The notes: generated by a model from the letters alone, not told the origin. Positions 49,632 to 61,780 are shown, numbered from the stretch's first letter. The stretch: 64,000 bases of DNA from an uncultured Acinetobacter sp. (GCF_947624825.1 NZ_CANQLZ010000003.1:1-64000), one strand, 5' to 3'. Program-made: numbers and translations.

Positions 49632-52265
49632 ATGCAATCGGTTCAACTACAAATTTTAGGCATGACCTGTGCCTCTTGTGTAGCACGGGTTGAAAAAGCC
49701 TTAAATAAAGTTGAAGGCGTGACTGCGCATGTCAACCTTGCTACCGAACGCGCCGATGTGCAGGCTGAACAGCTTGATTATCTTGCCTTGCAAAAGGCGG
49801 TGCAAAGAGCAGGCTTTGATTTAGCAGTGCATTGTTATGAGTTAAATATTCAAGGCATGACTTGTGCCTCTTGCGTTGCACGCGTTGAAAAAGCCTTAAA
49901 AAAAGTTGCAGGGGTACTACAAGCTCATGTCAATTTAGCCACTGAACAGGCACAGGTCCATGCTTTAAGCAGCATTACGCAGCAGCAACTGATTCAAGCC
50001 GTACAAAAATCAGGATTTGATGTTCGTTTAGCGCAGATTCAATTACATATTGTGGGCATGAGCTGTGCCTCTTGTGTGGCGCGGGTTGAAAAAGCTTTAA
50101 AAAAAGTGGTGGGTGTGAGCAATGCGCAAGTTAATTTAAGCACTGAACAAGCCACGATTACTGTTGAGCATGTGGTGGACCCTGAACTTTTGATTCAACA
50201 GGTTAAAAAATCCGGTTTTGACGCCTATTTAACTCAAGATGCTCCACAGGATGGAAAACAACAGCAACAGCACCATTTAAAACGTGATTTAATCCTTGCA
50301 ACGGTTTTAGCGTTGCCTGTCTTTATTTTGGAAATGGGTGGACATTTAATCCCTGCTTTTCATCATTGGATTTTATCAACACTCGGACAATACAACAGTT
50401 GGGTGCTGCAATGGCTACTCACTAGCATAATTTTAATTGTTCCGGGACGGCATTTTTATCAAAAAGGCTTCAGCGCACTTTGGCGCTTACATCCTGATAT
50501 GAACTCTTTGGTTGCAATCGGCACACTTGCCGCCTATAGCTACTCGGTGGTCGCGACGTTTTTACCCCATCTCTTACCTGCTGCAAGCTTAAATGTATAT
50601 TTTGAAGCTGCCGCCGTGATTGTAGCGCTGGTGTTACTTGGGCGTTATTTTGAAGCACGTGCCAAAGGTCGCACCTCGCTTGCGATTCAACATTTGCTTG
50701 GTTTACAGCCTAAGACTGCGCATATTGAACAAGATGGGCAAAGCGTTGAAATTGCCATTCAAAATGTCCAAGCCAAGATGATGCTTTTGGTACGTCCCGG
50801 AGAGCGAATTGCCACAGATGGACAGATTGTAGAAGGGCAAAGCTTTGTAGATGAATCCATGATCAGTGGCGAACCCATGGCAGTGACCAAACAGGTCGGT
50901 GACGCCGTGGTGGCCGGTACCATTAACCAAAATGGTTACTTGAAAGTGCGTGTAACCGCTGTGGGACAAGATACGCTTTTGGCACAGATTATTCGTATGG
51001 TAGAACAGGCACAAGGCGGGAAATTACCCATCCAAGCCTTGATTGATCAAGTGACTTCGTGGTTTGTGCCGGTGGTTATGCTCTTGTCTGTACTGACCTT
51101 TATCGTATGGTGGTTATTTGGTCCGCAACCGAGTCTGAGCTTTGCTTTGGTCAATGCTGTGGCGGTGTTAATTATTGCCTGTCCCTGTGCGATGGGATTG
51201 GCAACACCCACCTCCATTATGGTGGGTACAGGACGCGGCGCGGAATTAGGCATCTTATTTCGCCAAGGTCAAGCCCTGCAACTGTTACAACAAGCCAAAG
51301 TGGTGGCTTTTGATAAGACAGGCACATTAACTGAAGGCAAGCCTCAGCTCACCGATGTACATGTGCTTGAGCATTTTGACGAGCAACGCGTGTTAAGTTT
51401 GGTTGCGGCAGTAGAACGACAATCTGAACATCCCATTGCACATGCCATTGTCAAAGCTGCAGATGATTTAGCACTGCCGTATTATCATGCCACAGACTTT
51501 CAAGCCCACGTGGGCTATGGTATTCAAGCTTGTGTTGACGGACATACCTTGCATATTGGCGCTGAACGTCTGATGCAACAACTCAACATTGACACCCAAC
51601 AGCTGCTCGCTTTAAGCCAAGAGTGGGGGCAAGCAGCCAAAACCCCGATTTTTATTGCCATTGATCAACAACTTGCGGGAATTTTAGCTGTTGCAGACCC
51701 GATTAAGCCAAGCAGTATCTCTGCCATTCAGGCATTGCATGAGCGAGGTATTCAGGTCGCTATGATTACAGGCGACCAACAGCACACAGCGCAAGCGATT
51801 GCCAAACAGTTAAAGATTGATCAGGTGATTGCCGAAGTTTTACCTGCAGGCAAAGTGACTGCCATTCAGGCATTACAACAATACGGACATGTGGCATTTG
51901 TGGGCGATGGGATTAACGATGCACCTGCCTTAGCACAAGCAGATATTGGAATTGCGGTGGGTACAGGTACTGATATTGCCATTGAAGCAGCAGAAGTGGT
52001 GCTGATGTCAGGTCATCTACACGGCGTCGCCAATGCCATTGCATTAAGTCATGCCACAATGAACAATATTCGCCAAAATTTATTTTGGGCGTTTATCTAC
52101 AATGCTGCACTGATTCCAATTGCAGCAGGTTTACTCTATCCAATGTTTGGCATTTTATTGTCGCCAATGTTTGCTGCTGCTGCCATGGCCTTATCCTCTG
52201 TGTTTGTGCTGAGCAATGCGTTACGTTTACGCGGTTTTCAGGCCCAATATGAGATAAAAACATGA
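49632..52265 (+). CDS. copA: Cu(I)-translocating P-type ATPase with three N-terminal HMA domains
   Basis: MTCASC, MTCASC, MSCASC motifs; CPC ([13 protein letters not shown]); [33 protein letters not shown]. Confidence 0.96.
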   Translation: MQSVQLQILGMTCASCVARVEKALNKVEGVTAHVNLATERADVQAEQLDYLALQKAVQRAGFDLAVHCYELNIQGMTCASCVARVEKALKKVAGVLQAHVNLATEQAQVHALSSITQQQLIQAVQKSGFDVRLAQIQLHIVGMSCASCVARVEKALKKVVGVSNAQVNLSTEQATITVEHVVDPELLIQQVKKSGFDAYLTQDAPQDGKQQQQHHLKRDLILATVLALPVFILEMGGHLIPAFHHWILSTLGQYNSWVLQWLLTSIILIVPGRHFYQKGFSALWRLHPDMNSLVAIGTLAAYSYSVVATFLPHLLPAASLNVYFEAAAVIVALVLLGRYFEARAKGRTSLAIQHLLGLQPKTAHIEQDGQSVEIAIQNVQAKMMLLVRPGERIATDGQIVEGQSFVDESMISGEPMAVTKQVGDAVVAGTINQNGYLKVRVTAVGQDTLLAQIIRMVEQAQGGKLPIQALIDQVTSWFVPVVMLLSVLTFIVWWLFGPQPSLSFALVNAVAVLIIACPCAMGLATPTSIMVGTGRGAELGILFRQGQALQLLQQAKVVAFDKTGTLTEGKPQLTDVHVLEHFDEQRVLSLVAAVERQSEHPIAHAIVKAADDLALPYYHATDFQAHVGYGIQACVDGHTLHIGAERLMQQLNIDTQQLLALSQEWGQAAKTPIFIAIDQQLAGILAVADPIKPSSISAIQALHERGIQVAMITGDQQHTAQAIAKQLKIDQVIAEVLPAGKVTAIQALQQYGHVAFVGDGINDAPALAQADIGIAVGTGTDIAIEAAEVVLMSGHLHGVANAIALSHATMNNIRQNLFWAFIYNAALIPIAAGLLYPMFGILLSPMFAAAAMALSSVFVLSNALRLRGFQAQYEIKT

Positions 52266-52846
52266 ACATTGGTTTGGTGGCTGCGCAAAGCGGTATTTCA
52301 GCCAAAATGATTCGTTATTATGAACAGATCGGCTTAATTCAAGCCACACGGCGTGCCAATGGTTATCGAGAATATACCCCACAGCACGTAGAAACCTTAA
52401 AATTCATTAAAAATGCCCGTGAATTAGGTTTTGATTTGAACAAAATTCAAACCCTATTAGCACTATGGCACAATCCGGCGCGCACCAGCCGTGAGGTAAA
52501 GGCACTGACCTTATCACACATTATCGCGTTGGATGAAAAGATTCATAGCCTACAACAAATGCGTCAAAAATTAACTCAATCGCTGGTGCAGTGTCGTGGT
52601 GATGACACCCCTGAATGTAGTATTTTAACTCAAATCTTAGGAGAAACGAGCATGAAATTTCATATTGATAACATGACCTGTGGCGGTTGCGCACGCAGTG
52701 TCACAGCCACCATTCAAGATCTCGACCCAAACGCACAAGTGAATATTGATGTTGCCAGCAAATTGGTTGAAATTGAGAGCCAACTTGATGCAGCACAACT
52801 CATTGCCGCTTTAACAGAAGATGGTTTTCCGCCAGTTTCTGTTTAA
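52262..52846 (+). CDS. cueR: CueR-type MerR regulator fused in frame to a CopZ-like HMA domain
   Basis: [26 protein letters not shown]...; C-terminal [22 protein letters not shown]; internal ATG 52652 preceded by AGGAGAAACGAGC. Confidence 0.92.
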   Translation: MNIGLVAAQSGISAKMIRYYEQIGLIQATRRANGYREYTPQHVETLKFIKNARELGFDLNKIQTLLALWHNPARTSREVKALTLSHIIALDEKIHSLQQMRQKLTQSLVQCRGDDTPECSILTQILGETSMKFHIDNMTCGGCARSVTATIQDLDPNAQVNIDVASKLVEIESQLDAAQLIAALTEDGFPPVSV

Positions 52847-52868
52847 ATAACAGCAGGTATGCTTAAAA

Positions 52869-53423
52869 TCATACCTGCGACTCTTTGCCCAACAAGAGCT
52901 GCTGAATTTGCATTTTAAGTTGCTCAATCCATATCGGCTTTACCCCTTCAATCAAACAACGACTGATTAAACCTTCAATCAGTGTATAAATCAGATCAGT
53001 CCATTGGCCTTGTTGTATGTGCTGACAACTTTTTTCAACCAATTGATAAACCATATATTTATGTTGTTGCGCAATTTGTAAGATTGCGTCATGACTATCA
53101 TCGGTTTCAGCCACAGCCCGAACGAATAAACAGCCTTTAAAATCATCTTGTAAAAACCACGCCACATGCCAATCGAGCAGAGCCAAAATGGCGTCCATTC
53201 CAGACAAACCATCTAAGGCAGTTTGTAAATCACCTTGAAATTTTTCATCGCGCTTTTTAAGTACCGCAACAATCAGCTGCTGCTTATTTTTATAGTGGCT
53301 ATATAGTGTGGTTTTAGAGCAACCTGACACATCCCGAATGAGATCTACCCCGACAGCAGTAAAACTGTGCTGATTAAACAGATGTTCTGCTGTGGTTAAA
53401 ATTTTAAGCGCAGATTTAGACAT
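52869..53423 (-). CDS. TetR family regulator
   Basis: ILTTAEHLFNQHSFTAVGVDLIRDVSGCSKTTLYSHYKNKQQLI. Confidence 0.92.
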   Translation of the reverse strand: MSKSALKILTTAEHLFNQHSFTAVGVDLIRDVSGCSKTTLYSHYKNKQQLIVAVLKKRDEKFQGDLQTALDGLSGMDAILALLDWHVAWFLQDDFKGCLFVRAVAETDDSHDAILQIAQQHKYMVYQLVEKSCQHIQQGQWTDLIYTLIEGLISRCLIEGVKPIWIEQLKMQIQQLLLGKESQV

Positions 53424-53444
53424 AAAATTCCTTAAAATAAAACT

Positions 53445-53458
53445 GTACAGGTCTGTAC
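53445..53458. promoter_or_regulatory. candidate TetR operator GTACAG-GT-CTGTAC
   Basis: Inverted repeat between divergent tetR and HPP genes. Confidence 0.6.
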
Positions 53459-53510
53459 TATTTTAATTCTATCGGTATGATGTTAAAAAGACAAGTTACG
53501 GATCTACATA

Positions 53511-53999
53511 ATGAGATTACTTGAACAAACAGGGATAAATCGAGCGGTTGGTATAGACGCACTACGCGGTTGCTTAGGTGGAACATTGAGTATTTTTATA
53601 CTGTTGCAATTAAGCCAAGTCAGTGATTATGTGTGGATTATGGCACCCTTTGGTGCAAGCTGTGTATTGTTGTACGCTGTACCACATTCTCCCTTAGCGC
53701 AAGCGAAAAATGTGATTTTGGGGCATGTGAGTAGTGCTTATGTGGGATTGCTGTTCTTAGAATTTTTTCCTATACACGCATTCACCATTGCTCTAGCAGT
53801 AGGCATTGCCATTGCTGTCATGCAATGTTTAAAGTGCATTCATCCCCCTGCAGGTGCCAATCCTTTGGTAATTTTGTTGACATACCAACAGGTGCACTAT
53901 GGCTGGGATTTTTTGCTGTTTCCAGTCTTGACTGGGGCTGTGCTGTTGGTAATTATTGCAAAAATCTTGAATAGATTGATGCGAAGATCAGCCCTTTAA
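53511..53999 (+). CDS. HPP family membrane protein
   Basis: APFGASCVLLYAVPHSPLAQAKNVILGH ... CIHPPAGANPLVI. Confidence 0.9.
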   Translation: MRLLEQTGINRAVGIDALRGCLGGTLSIFILLQLSQVSDYVWIMAPFGASCVLLYAVPHSPLAQAKNVILGHVSSAYVGLLFLEFFPIHAFTIALAVGIAIAVMQCLKCIHPPAGANPLVILLTYQQVHYGWDFLLFPVLTGAVLLVIIAKILNRLMRRSAL

Positions 54000-54001
54000 T
54001 T

Positions 54002-54961
54002 TTAACTGGATTTTTGTCTGGTGGCGAGCCAACACAACACAGCCCCCAAAGTCACGCACAACACCCCTTGCCAAAAGATCCACGACAAACTGGTACTCAG
54101 AAAAAATGCGGCAAATACAGCAGACAATACCGGAGTAAAGTAAGATGCTCCTGCCAACAAGGTCATGTTGCCAGATAAAATCCCGATGTTCCATGTGCCA
54201 TATCCTAAGCCAAGTCCTGCAGCAGCCAGCAGTAAAATCAAGCTATTGTCTACGGTAAAAATTAAACTTGGTGCCCCAATAAAAGCATATTTTATCCATA
54301 ACACCACCGCCACTAAGGCAAAAAACAAAGTCACCACATTATGTCCTTGGGAAGTGCGTACCGTGACTGCACAATACAAGCCCCATAGAATGGCTGCTGC
54401 AAAAGCCAAGCTATAACTGAGTGGATTACTGAGTAAGTTGGCCCATACTTGCGCCATATTCAGCCCAGTTTCAGCGGACAATACCAAAAAAATCCCAATC
54501 ATAGCAGCCGCACAACCCGGCACTATTAGGCCATTGGCTTTGACATTGTTCAATAAAATGGCAAATAACAAAGTAAAAGTCGGCCATAGATAATTGATCA
54601 TGCCCACTTCAATCGCTTGGCGAGAATTTTGTGCATAGCCAATGGCAAGGGCAAAGCATAATTCATAGGCAATAAACAATAAACTGCCCCAAAATAAATA
54701 ACGCTTAGGCACGTCTTTTAACTTAGGTAAGCCAATGGTAAAAAATAAAATGAGTGTGGCTAGGGTATAAATCAATGCCGCACCTGCCACAGCACCAAAA
54801 CTTTGACTCACACTACGCATTAATCCCACGTTACTGCTCCACAAAAACACTGCGCTTAAGCCAATCAGCGTGGCAGTGTTTGGCGTTAATTGAGGCAAAT
54901 ATCTGAGCAGCATGGTGGATAATCCTAAGCACAAAAGAGGAAGTTTTATTCTAATTTTCAA
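54002..54961 (-). CDS. YddG-like drug/metabolite (EamA) transporter
   Basis: TLIGLSAVFLWSSNVGLMRSVSQSFG; ten predicted TM helices. Confidence 0.85.
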   Translation of the reverse strand: MKIRIKLPLLCLGLSTMLLRYLPQLTPNTATLIGLSAVFLWSSNVGLMRSVSQSFGAVAGAALIYTLATLILFFTIGLPKLKDVPKRYLFWGSLLFIAYELCFALAIGYAQNSRQAIEVGMINYLWPTFTLLFAILLNNVKANGLIVPGCAAAMIGIFLVLSAETGLNMAQVWANLLSNPLSYSLAFAAAILWGLYCAVTVRTSQGHNVVTLFFALVAVVLWIKYAFIGAPSLIFTVDNSLILLLAAAGLGLGYGTWNIGILSGNMTLLAGASYFTPVLSAVFAAFFLSTSLSWIFWQGVLCVTLGAVLCWLATRQKSS

Positions 54962-55110
54962 GCATGATGAGCCAAATACCGATCATATTCAAGCCTCACT
55001 TACAAAGCATGAAAAAGTGCACTCAATTTGCAGCTCAAAGTAAAAAATTGCCATGATTTTATGGGCAAAAGCACAATCACGTCTGCTATATTAGCAAGCT
55101 GTTTAAACAC

Positions 55111-55749
55111 ATGAGAATGACAATGTATACCGGTATTGTGCTTGGGACTGAACGCATTGAGGCGATTGAACAGCATGATGGTTTTCATACCATTTTTGTC
55201 AGCAACCAAAAGGGCTTTATGAATGATGCTTTTATTGGCGCGAGTATTGCGCTTGATGGCACATGTTTAACAGTGACCGGCATCAGTGAAGATAAAAGCT
55301 TAGTCAGTTTTGATATCGGACAGGTCAGCCTTGATTTGACTACATTGGGTCAGTTAAAAGAAGATGATGTGGTCAATATTGAACGTTCATTTAAAATGGG
55401 CATGGAAAATGGTGGACATAACCTGTACGGGCATATTGAAGGCACAGCTAAAATCGTCAACATCCTTCATATTGGGCAGACGGTACAGTTTGATATTCAA
55501 ATTCCAACACAGTGTATGAAGTACTTTTTCTTAAAAGGCTTTATTGGCTTACATGGCTGTAGTCTAACCATTAACCGGGTAGATTTAGCCGCTGAGCAAA
55601 TTTCAGTGAATTTAATTCCAGAAACCTTACGTTTAACTAAATTTGGTCAGATGCAAATCGGAGATCAAGTTAATTTTGAGATTGATCAGACCACACGTAC
55701 TTTGGTTGACACCTTAGAAAACATTTATGCACGTAAAACTGTAGTTTAA
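55111..55749 (+). CDS. ribE: riboflavin synthase, alpha subunit
   Basis: MYTGIV start, two lumazine-binding repeats; GASIALDGTCLTVTGI, GLHGCSLTINRV. Confidence 0.9.
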   Translation: MRMTMYTGIVLGTERIEAIEQHDGFHTIFVSNQKGFMNDAFIGASIALDGTCLTVTGISEDKSLVSFDIGQVSLDLTTLGQLKEDDVVNIERSFKMGMENGGHNLYGHIEGTAKIVNILHIGQTVQFDIQIPTQCMKYFFLKGFIGLHGCSLTINRVDLAAEQISVNLIPETLRLTKFGQMQIGDQVNFEIDQTTRTLVDTLENIYARKTVV

Positions 55750-55816
55750 TCATCAAGGGCCTTAACATTTAAGATGAAGGCCTTTTAAAAACCTAAAGAG
55801 GCTTTATTTAAGCGTA

Positions 55817-56701
55817 TCAAGTAAAATCATGTTGCAACAACATATGCAAAAAGCGCTCAGATAGATGAGACAGTTGCCCATTTTTATTATAAACCACACC
55901 TACATCTAATAATTCACCGTGATCTTCGATTTCAATTAAGCAGTGTTGCTGTAAATCAATATGTCCTTGAAAATGCCGTGGAATGGCACTTACCCCTAAA
56001 CCATGTGCAGTAAAATGTGCCAAAGCATTGATATGATGGCATTCAACTTTCACATTTAAGCCAATGCCGTGAACTTGGCAATGCTGCTCTAGAATATGTC
56101 GTACAATAGAAGGCCGTTGTAGGGTCACAAAAGGCTCTGAACACAGCTCTAACCACGTGATGCGATCACGTTGACTTAAATGGTGTTGTTTAGGAATGAG
56201 TGCCACGAAGCCTTCAGAAAACAGGGGTTTAAACATCAGTTGAGGATGGTTTTTTGGCTCAAAACAAATCCCGATTTCAAAAAATCCCTCTTGCACTTTT
56301 TCAAGAATTTTCTCGTGGGTAATGTCATGAATGGAAAAATGAATATTTGGGTGTTGCTGTGAAAACGCATAGATGACTTGCGGTAACACAGAATGCGTGA
56401 CAAAACTCATTGATGCAACATTGAGCGTTCCACGATGAAACTCAAAGCGCTGTTTGACATCTTTTTCCATTTCTTCCCATTGCGCCAATACTTTTTTTGC
56501 ATAAGGCATGAGCACTTGCCCTTCAGGACTCATGTCCACACGGCGTGTACTGCGTATAAATAATTTACCTCCCAATTCCTCCTCTAGAGTTTTAATACAT
56601 AAACTCAAAGCCGATTGGGTCAGGCATAATTCATTGGCGGCTTGTGCATAGTTTAAGGTACGTGCCAACACTAAAAAGGCTTTTAATTGTTTAAAGGTCA
56701 T
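55817..56701 (-). CDS. LysR family regulator
   Basis: MTFKQLKAFLVLARTLNYAQAANELCLTQSALSLCIKTLEEELGGKLFIRSTRRV. Confidence 0.94.
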   Translation of the reverse strand: MTFKQLKAFLVLARTLNYAQAANELCLTQSALSLCIKTLEEELGGKLFIRSTRRVDMSPEGQVLMPYAKKVLAQWEEMEKDVKQRFEFHRGTLNVASMSFVTHSVLPQVIYAFSQQHPNIHFSIHDITHEKILEKVQEGFFEIGICFEPKNHPQLMFKPLFSEGFVALIPKQHHLSQRDRITWLELCSEPFVTLQRPSIVRHILEQHCQVHGIGLNVKVECHHINALAHFTAHGLGVSAIPRHFQGHIDLQQHCLIEIEDHGELLDVGVVYNKNGQLSHLSERFLHMLLQHDFT

Positions 56702-57033
56702 TGTAGGTCTTCATTTTTGTTCAAGCTTGCCAAGCAAAGCGAGTCTGGTTTTTTTTAAAGTGCTCAGTATTCATGAGTTTTTCTTATTAACCAAGCATTA
56801 TTTTCAACCTATTCAAGTCTATGTTTCTTTTATAGTGCTAAATGATCGTAGGTTTTTTAGCTTAAAGTTTATATTGTAGCTGTGATAACAGCACGGTGAT
56901 TGGCTTGCCACGCTATAAGACTAACCTATAAAAAATTGCCTAATCATAGTTTGACCATAAAACCATAATCACACACTTTACAGGATCGGGCACGATATGG
57001 TTGGGCAGCGTATAAAATTCAAGGAAGATAAGC

Positions 57034-57819
57034 ATGGAACAACTTTTAAAAGATAAAGTGGCTTTTATTACAGGATCTGCCAGTGGCATTGGGCTCAAGA
57101 TTGCGCAAAAATTTGCCCAAGCTGGTGCAAAAGTCGTGATTTGTGATGTCAATGTGGAAAAATGCCAGCAAGCTGCACAACAGCTACAACAACAAGGCTT
57201 TGAGGTCTTAAGTGCGCCGTGTGACGTCAGCGATGAGTCCCAATATCAACAGGCCATTCAAGACAGCCATACGCATTTTGGGCACTTAGACATTTTAATT
57301 AATAATGCAGGCTTTCAGCATGTGGCCATCATTGAAGAGTTCCCGACTGCAACTTTTCAAAAACTCCTCGATGTCATGTTAGTGGGGGCATTTATTGGCA
57401 TTAAACATGTTTTACCCATTATGAAACGTCAGAAATTTGGACGCATTATTAATATGGCATCGATTAACGGTTTAATTGGTTTTGCAGGTAAAGCCGGCTA
57501 TAACAGTGCCAAACATGGGGTCATTGGATTGACTAAAGTTGCTGCCTTAGAATGTGCCCGTGAGGGAATTACCGTCAATGCTTTATGTCCGGGCTATGTC
57601 GACACACCTTTAGTGCGTGGTCAGATTGTAGATTTAGCCAAGACACGTCAAATCAGTGAAGACTATGCACTTGAAGATGTTATTTTGGCCATGGTACCGC
57701 AAAAGCGTTTATTGTCGGTTGAAGAAATTGCCGACTATGCAATTTTCTTGGCAAGTGACAAATCAGGTGCTATTACCGGTCAAGCCGTAGTGATGGATGG
57801 CGGCTATACTGCACAATAA
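57034..57819 (+). CDS. bdhA: 3-hydroxybutyrate dehydrogenase (SDR)
   Basis: FITGSASGIGLKIAQKFAQAGAKV, NNAGFQHVAIIEEFP, YNSAKHGVIGLTKV, CPGYVDTPLVRGQI. Confidence 0.9.
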   Translation: MEQLLKDKVAFITGSASGIGLKIAQKFAQAGAKVVICDVNVEKCQQAAQQLQQQGFEVLSAPCDVSDESQYQQAIQDSHTHFGHLDILINNAGFQHVAIIEEFPTATFQKLLDVMLVGAFIGIKHVLPIMKRQKFGRIINMASINGLIGFAGKAGYNSAKHGVIGLTKVAALECAREGITVNALCPGYVDTPLVRGQIVDLAKTRQISEDYALEDVILAMVPQKRLLSVEEIADYAIFLASDKSGAITGQAVVMDGGYTAQ

Positions 57820-57858
57820 GAGGGTGCCAATACTGCCTGAATCTCTAGGCAGTATTTT

Positions 57859-58554
57859 TTAACAAATCAGCAATAGACGATATTCACCATCTTTTTCAAC
57901 CGGTGCACGATGCACACAAGGAGCAACTTCTTGGGTAGGATGATCAACAGCCAAACGCCACAAATGTCCTACCCCCACATTAATTGGCTTGGCATCTGGT
58001 AAAGCCTGATAATGCAAATCAAAAAAATATTCTGTTAAAAACTGCTCAAAACCAGCTTCAGGTCCCTCATACAAAGCCAACAGTTGCGCTTTAACACTTG
58101 GAATTAAGATTTTTTGTTGAACTTGATCATTGGGCAACAGTTCACTGGCTGCGCCGTGATAAGTGCATAAAAAAGTATCTGTTGCTATAGGTGAGCGATC
58201 CACATGATATGAATAAACATCAGTTGCAATAAAATCGAGCTCATCATCGCGTGCATAGCACTGAATTAAATTCAGCACTGGTGCTGCACCAAGCGCAGTA
58301 AGTTGTTGTAAGTCTTTCAAAATGATTTGACGTGCTAAATCACCTTGCAAGGATAAATCAAGCGCGAGTAAGTCCGCAACGGATACCTCGGTGACATTGT
58401 CCTCTAAAGTCAAGCGACTCACAATTTCTTTAAAATCACCCACCAAAGCTCGCGACCAACATAAGGCATTGATTGTGCCTTGATATTTGGTGGTTACCAA
58501 TTCATTAAAATCACTTACCAAAGCAACGTTAGGCGAGGGGGAGATGAGATGCAT
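57859..58554 (-). CDS. DUF1826 family protein
   Basis: Characteristic HLWRLAVDHPTQEVAPCVHRAP. Confidence 0.7.
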   Translation of the reverse strand: MHLISPSPNVALVSDFNELVTTKYQGTINALCWSRALVGDFKEIVSRLTLEDNVTEVSVADLLALDLSLQGDLARQIILKDLQQLTALGAAPVLNLIQCYARDDELDFIATDVYSYHVDRSPIATDTFLCTYHGAASELLPNDQVQQKILIPSVKAQLLALYEGPEAGFEQFLTEYFFDLHYQALPDAKPINVGVGHLWRLAVDHPTQEVAPCVHRAPVEKDGEYRLLLIC

Positions 58555-58796
58555 AGCAATTTATCAAAAATCGAGGGTGACCATTTTAAGACAATTGCAT
58601 GATCAAATGTAGCCTTAAATCAGGGCTAAATCGCTTAGTTTGTTATGATTTTCATCACCTTCGCAAGATGTTCACTATAACGATCACCAATTGAAGTCAA
58701 TCTAGTCATGCTCATTAAACTCATGGCGCTTGCGAAGTTACTTTTAAGCTCACCGTAATTTTAAAGCGTAATGACTTTAAAATACATGCAACGGAT

Positions 58797-59225
58797 TTAT
58801 TTCATCCGCTGACCCGCTTGATCAATGATCATTTCACCATCTTCTTTGGTAAAAGCACCTCGTTGAGGCACAGCTAAAATATCTAAAACAATTTCAGATG
58901 GTCGACACAATTTCACCCCCAATTCAGTCACGACAAATGGGCGATTGATTAAAATTGGATGCTCAAGCATAAACTGAATAAGCTGCTCATCTGTCCAATG
59001 AGGTCGATCCAATTTAAGCGTTTCAAAAGGTTCTACATTTTGACGAAGCGCTTCACGTACACAAAGACCTGCTTGTGCTATTAAAGCCATCAGCTCATTC
59101 TTGCTTGGCGGGTTCACAAGATACTCAATAATTTCAGGTTCTTCTCCTGTATTACGAATCAAAGCCAATGTATTTCTTGATGTTCCACACGCAGGGTTGT
59201 GATAGATCTTAACGTTTGATGACAT
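58797..59225 (-). CDS. arsC: arsenate reductase (glutaredoxin type)
   Basis: IYHNPACGTSRNTLALIRNTGEEPEIIEYL. Confidence 0.94.
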   Translation of the reverse strand: MSSNVKIYHNPACGTSRNTLALIRNTGEEPEIIEYLVNPPSKNELMALIAQAGLCVREALRQNVEPFETLKLDRPHWTDEQLIQFMLEHPILINRPFVVTELGVKLCRPSEIVLDILAVPQRGAFTKEDGEMIIDQAGQRMK

Positions 59226-59307
59226 GATATTTACTCAGAGCTGAATCATATTGCATTTATATATGGATATACGTATATTTGCAATAGCATATATTTGAGT
59301 TTAGATT

Positions 59308-59622
59308 ATGGATCAAGCAGATTTCTTTAAATGTCTATCTGACCAAACTCGTTTGGATATCTTAAAAATTATCTTACAAAGAAAAAATGTCTGTGTGTGT
59401 GAAATCACAGAGATTTTACAATTGAGCCAACCTAAGATTTCTCGCCACTTAGCTTTACTGCGTAACTTGTTAATTTTACTGGATGAGCGTAAAGGGCAGT
59501 GGGTGTATTACCGCTTAAATCCTGATTTACCCGTGTGGGCAACATCTATTCTTGAGGTATTAAAGGATGAAGTACTGAATTCACCTTCGAGCAACTTATC
59601 AATCTCTATGCAATGTGAGTAA
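59308..59622 (+). CDS. arsR: ArsR family repressor
   Basis: [47 protein letters not shown]. Confidence 0.95.
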   Translation: MDQADFFKCLSDQTRLDILKIILQRKNVCVCEITEILQLSQPKISRHLALLRNLLILLDERKGQWVYYRLNPDLPVWATSILEVLKDEVLNSPSSNLSISMQCE

Positions 59623-60667
59623 TGGGATGGCCACTTCAAAACTCTCATTTTTAGATCGAAACCTTACGCTATGGATTTTTATTGCCATGGCAATAGGCGT
59701 AGGTATTGGGGTATTTTTCCCTCAAACATCCGTGCTGCTCGATCAATTTAGCATCAACTCAGTCAATATCCCGATTGCAATCGGGCTTATCTTGATGATG
59801 TATCCACCCCTTGCCAAAGTAGACTATGCAAGCTTGCCCAAAGTCTTTGAAGATAAGCGCACCCTTGTATTATCTTTAGTTCAAAATTGGCTGATCGCAC
59901 CTTGCTTAATGTTTGCATTGGCAATCATTTTTTTGCATGCCTATCCTGAATACATAACAGGGCTTATTCTGATTGGTTTAGCCCGCTGTATTGCAATGGT
60001 CTTGGTTTGGAATAACTTGGCAGGTGGTGATAATCAGTATGTGGCAGCCTTAGTCGCATTTAATAGTATCTTCCAAATTTTATTCTTTAGTACCTACGCT
60101 TGGTTGTTCTTAACCTTCTTACCGCCATTTTTTGGGGTAAAAGCACAAATTATTGATGTGAGTTTTTGGACAATTACCCAAGCGGTACTGATTTATCTCG
60201 GCATCCCATTCTTACTTGGTTTTTTAACTCGATTAATTTTAGTTAAAAATAAAGGTTTGGATTGGTATCAAGATAAATTTATTCCAAAAATCAGCCCACT
60301 GAGTCTGATCGCTCTTTTATTTACCATCGTAGCGATGTTTAGTCTGAAAGGTGGCGAAGTCGTCAGCCTTCCTCTAGATGTACTTAGAATCGCTATTCCT
60401 TTGACCATTTACTTTGTTGCGATGTTCTTTATCAGCTTCTTTATGAGTAAGTGGATGGGCAATGACTACCCTAAAACCACTGCTATTTCCTTTACTGCGG
60501 CAGGCAATAATTTTGAATTGGCACTTGCTGTTGCAATTGCCACTTTTGGACTCGCCTCACCTGTCGCGTTCACCACCGTGATTGGCCCGCTTGTTGAAGT
60601 ACCTGTATTGATTGTCTTAGTGACAGTTTCGCTATGGCTGAGAAAAAAAGTGTTTAAAGAGGCATGA
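59615..60667 (+). CDS. ACR3-family arsenite efflux permease
   Basis: [61 protein letters not shown]. Confidence 0.95.
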   Translation: MSNGMATSKLSFLDRNLTLWIFIAMAIGVGIGVFFPQTSVLLDQFSINSVNIPIAIGLILMMYPPLAKVDYASLPKVFEDKRTLVLSLVQNWLIAPCLMFALAIIFLHAYPEYITGLILIGLARCIAMVLVWNNLAGGDNQYVAALVAFNSIFQILFFSTYAWLFLTFLPPFFGVKAQIIDVSFWTITQAVLIYLGIPFLLGFLTRLILVKNKGLDWYQDKFIPKISPLSLIALLFTIVAMFSLKGGEVVSLPLDVLRIAIPLTIYFVAMFFISFFMSKWMGNDYPKTTAISFTAAGNNFELALAVAIATFGLASPVAFTTVIGPLVEVPVLIVLVTVSLWLRKKVFKEA

Positions 60668-61377
60668 GTTACATGAACTTACCCAATATTGATCTTGGTC
60701 TTTTAGAAAAGCCGACTTTAGAAAAAGTTCAGGCAAAAAAGCTTGAACATCAACCCAAAATCCTGCTTCTGTATGGCTCAAATCGTGATCGATCATATAG
60801 TCGTTTAGCTGTTCAAGAAGCCGGTCGCATCCTTGAATATTTTGGTGCGGAGGTGAAAATCTTCCATCCAAAAGGACTACCACTGCCTGAAGATGCTGAT
60901 ATGCAACATCCAAAGGTCAAAGAACTGCATGAGCTTTTAGCTTGGTCAGAAGGCATGGTATGGTGTTCGCCTGAGCGTCATGGCGCAATGAGCTCAATTT
61001 TAAAAGCTCAAATTGATTGGATTCCATTAGCAGCAGGTGCAATCCGTGCAACGCAAGGTAAAACTTTAGCAGTGATGCAAGTCTGTGGCGGTTCACAGTC
61101 ATTTAATGCTGTTAATCAATTGCGTATTTTAGGACGTTGGATGCGGATGATCACCATTCCAAATCAGTCCTCAGTACCTAAAGCATTTCTTGAGTTTGAG
61201 GAAGATGGGCGTATGAAACCGTCTGCTTATTACCAAAGAATTGTCGATGTGATGGAGGAGCTTTATAAATTTACGTTGTTAACCAGAGGGCAATCAGCTT
61301 ATCTGACTGATCGTTACTCTGAACGTGTTGAAAGTGCAGAAGAACTTTCAAAACGTGTGAATCAAAAGAAGATTTAA
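60664..61377 (+). CDS. arsH: arsenical resistance protein ArsH
   Basis: [43 protein letters not shown]. Confidence 0.95.
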   Translation: MSYMNLPNIDLGLLEKPTLEKVQAKKLEHQPKILLLYGSNRDRSYSRLAVQEAGRILEYFGAEVKIFHPKGLPLPEDADMQHPKVKELHELLAWSEGMVWCSPERHGAMSSILKAQIDWIPLAAGAIRATQGKTLAVMQVCGGSQSFNAVNQLRILGRWMRMITIPNQSSVPKAFLEFEEDGRMKPSAYYQRIVDVMEELYKFTLLTRGQSAYLTDRYSERVESAEELSKRVNQKKI

Positions 61378-61446
61378 TTTTCTAAAACTCACACCACAAG
61401 GTTTCTACAAGATGAGATTGTCCTGACATGTAAGACATGTCTATTT

Positions 61447-61476
61447 AGCCCAGTGCTCACACGCTGGGCTTTTTTA
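61447..61476 (+). terminator. Rho-independent terminator of ars operon
   Basis: AGCCCAG...CTGGGCT followed by TTTTTT. Confidence 0.9.
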
Positions 61477-61780
61477 TGGGTAAGATTTTTAATGCCTATT
61501 TTTAATAAAAATAAAGCATTATGGATGAGCTGAAGTACACTTTAATTCATTGCATCGAGCAATATTATAAGATTAGACGGCAGTTAAATTTCAACCAGTT
61601 TAATGACTCAATATGTCTAGCTTTTGGCAGGTAGACTAATGAAACAGATGAATGATTTTGATTTGAAGCGATATGAACTCATTTTAAATCTTTTGACTTT
61701 GTTGGGCAAAACCAAAAGATCATTTTGTAATTCATGTGGTTTGGTAGGCTGGTCAACCTAGCTGGCGATATCCAAAAAAA

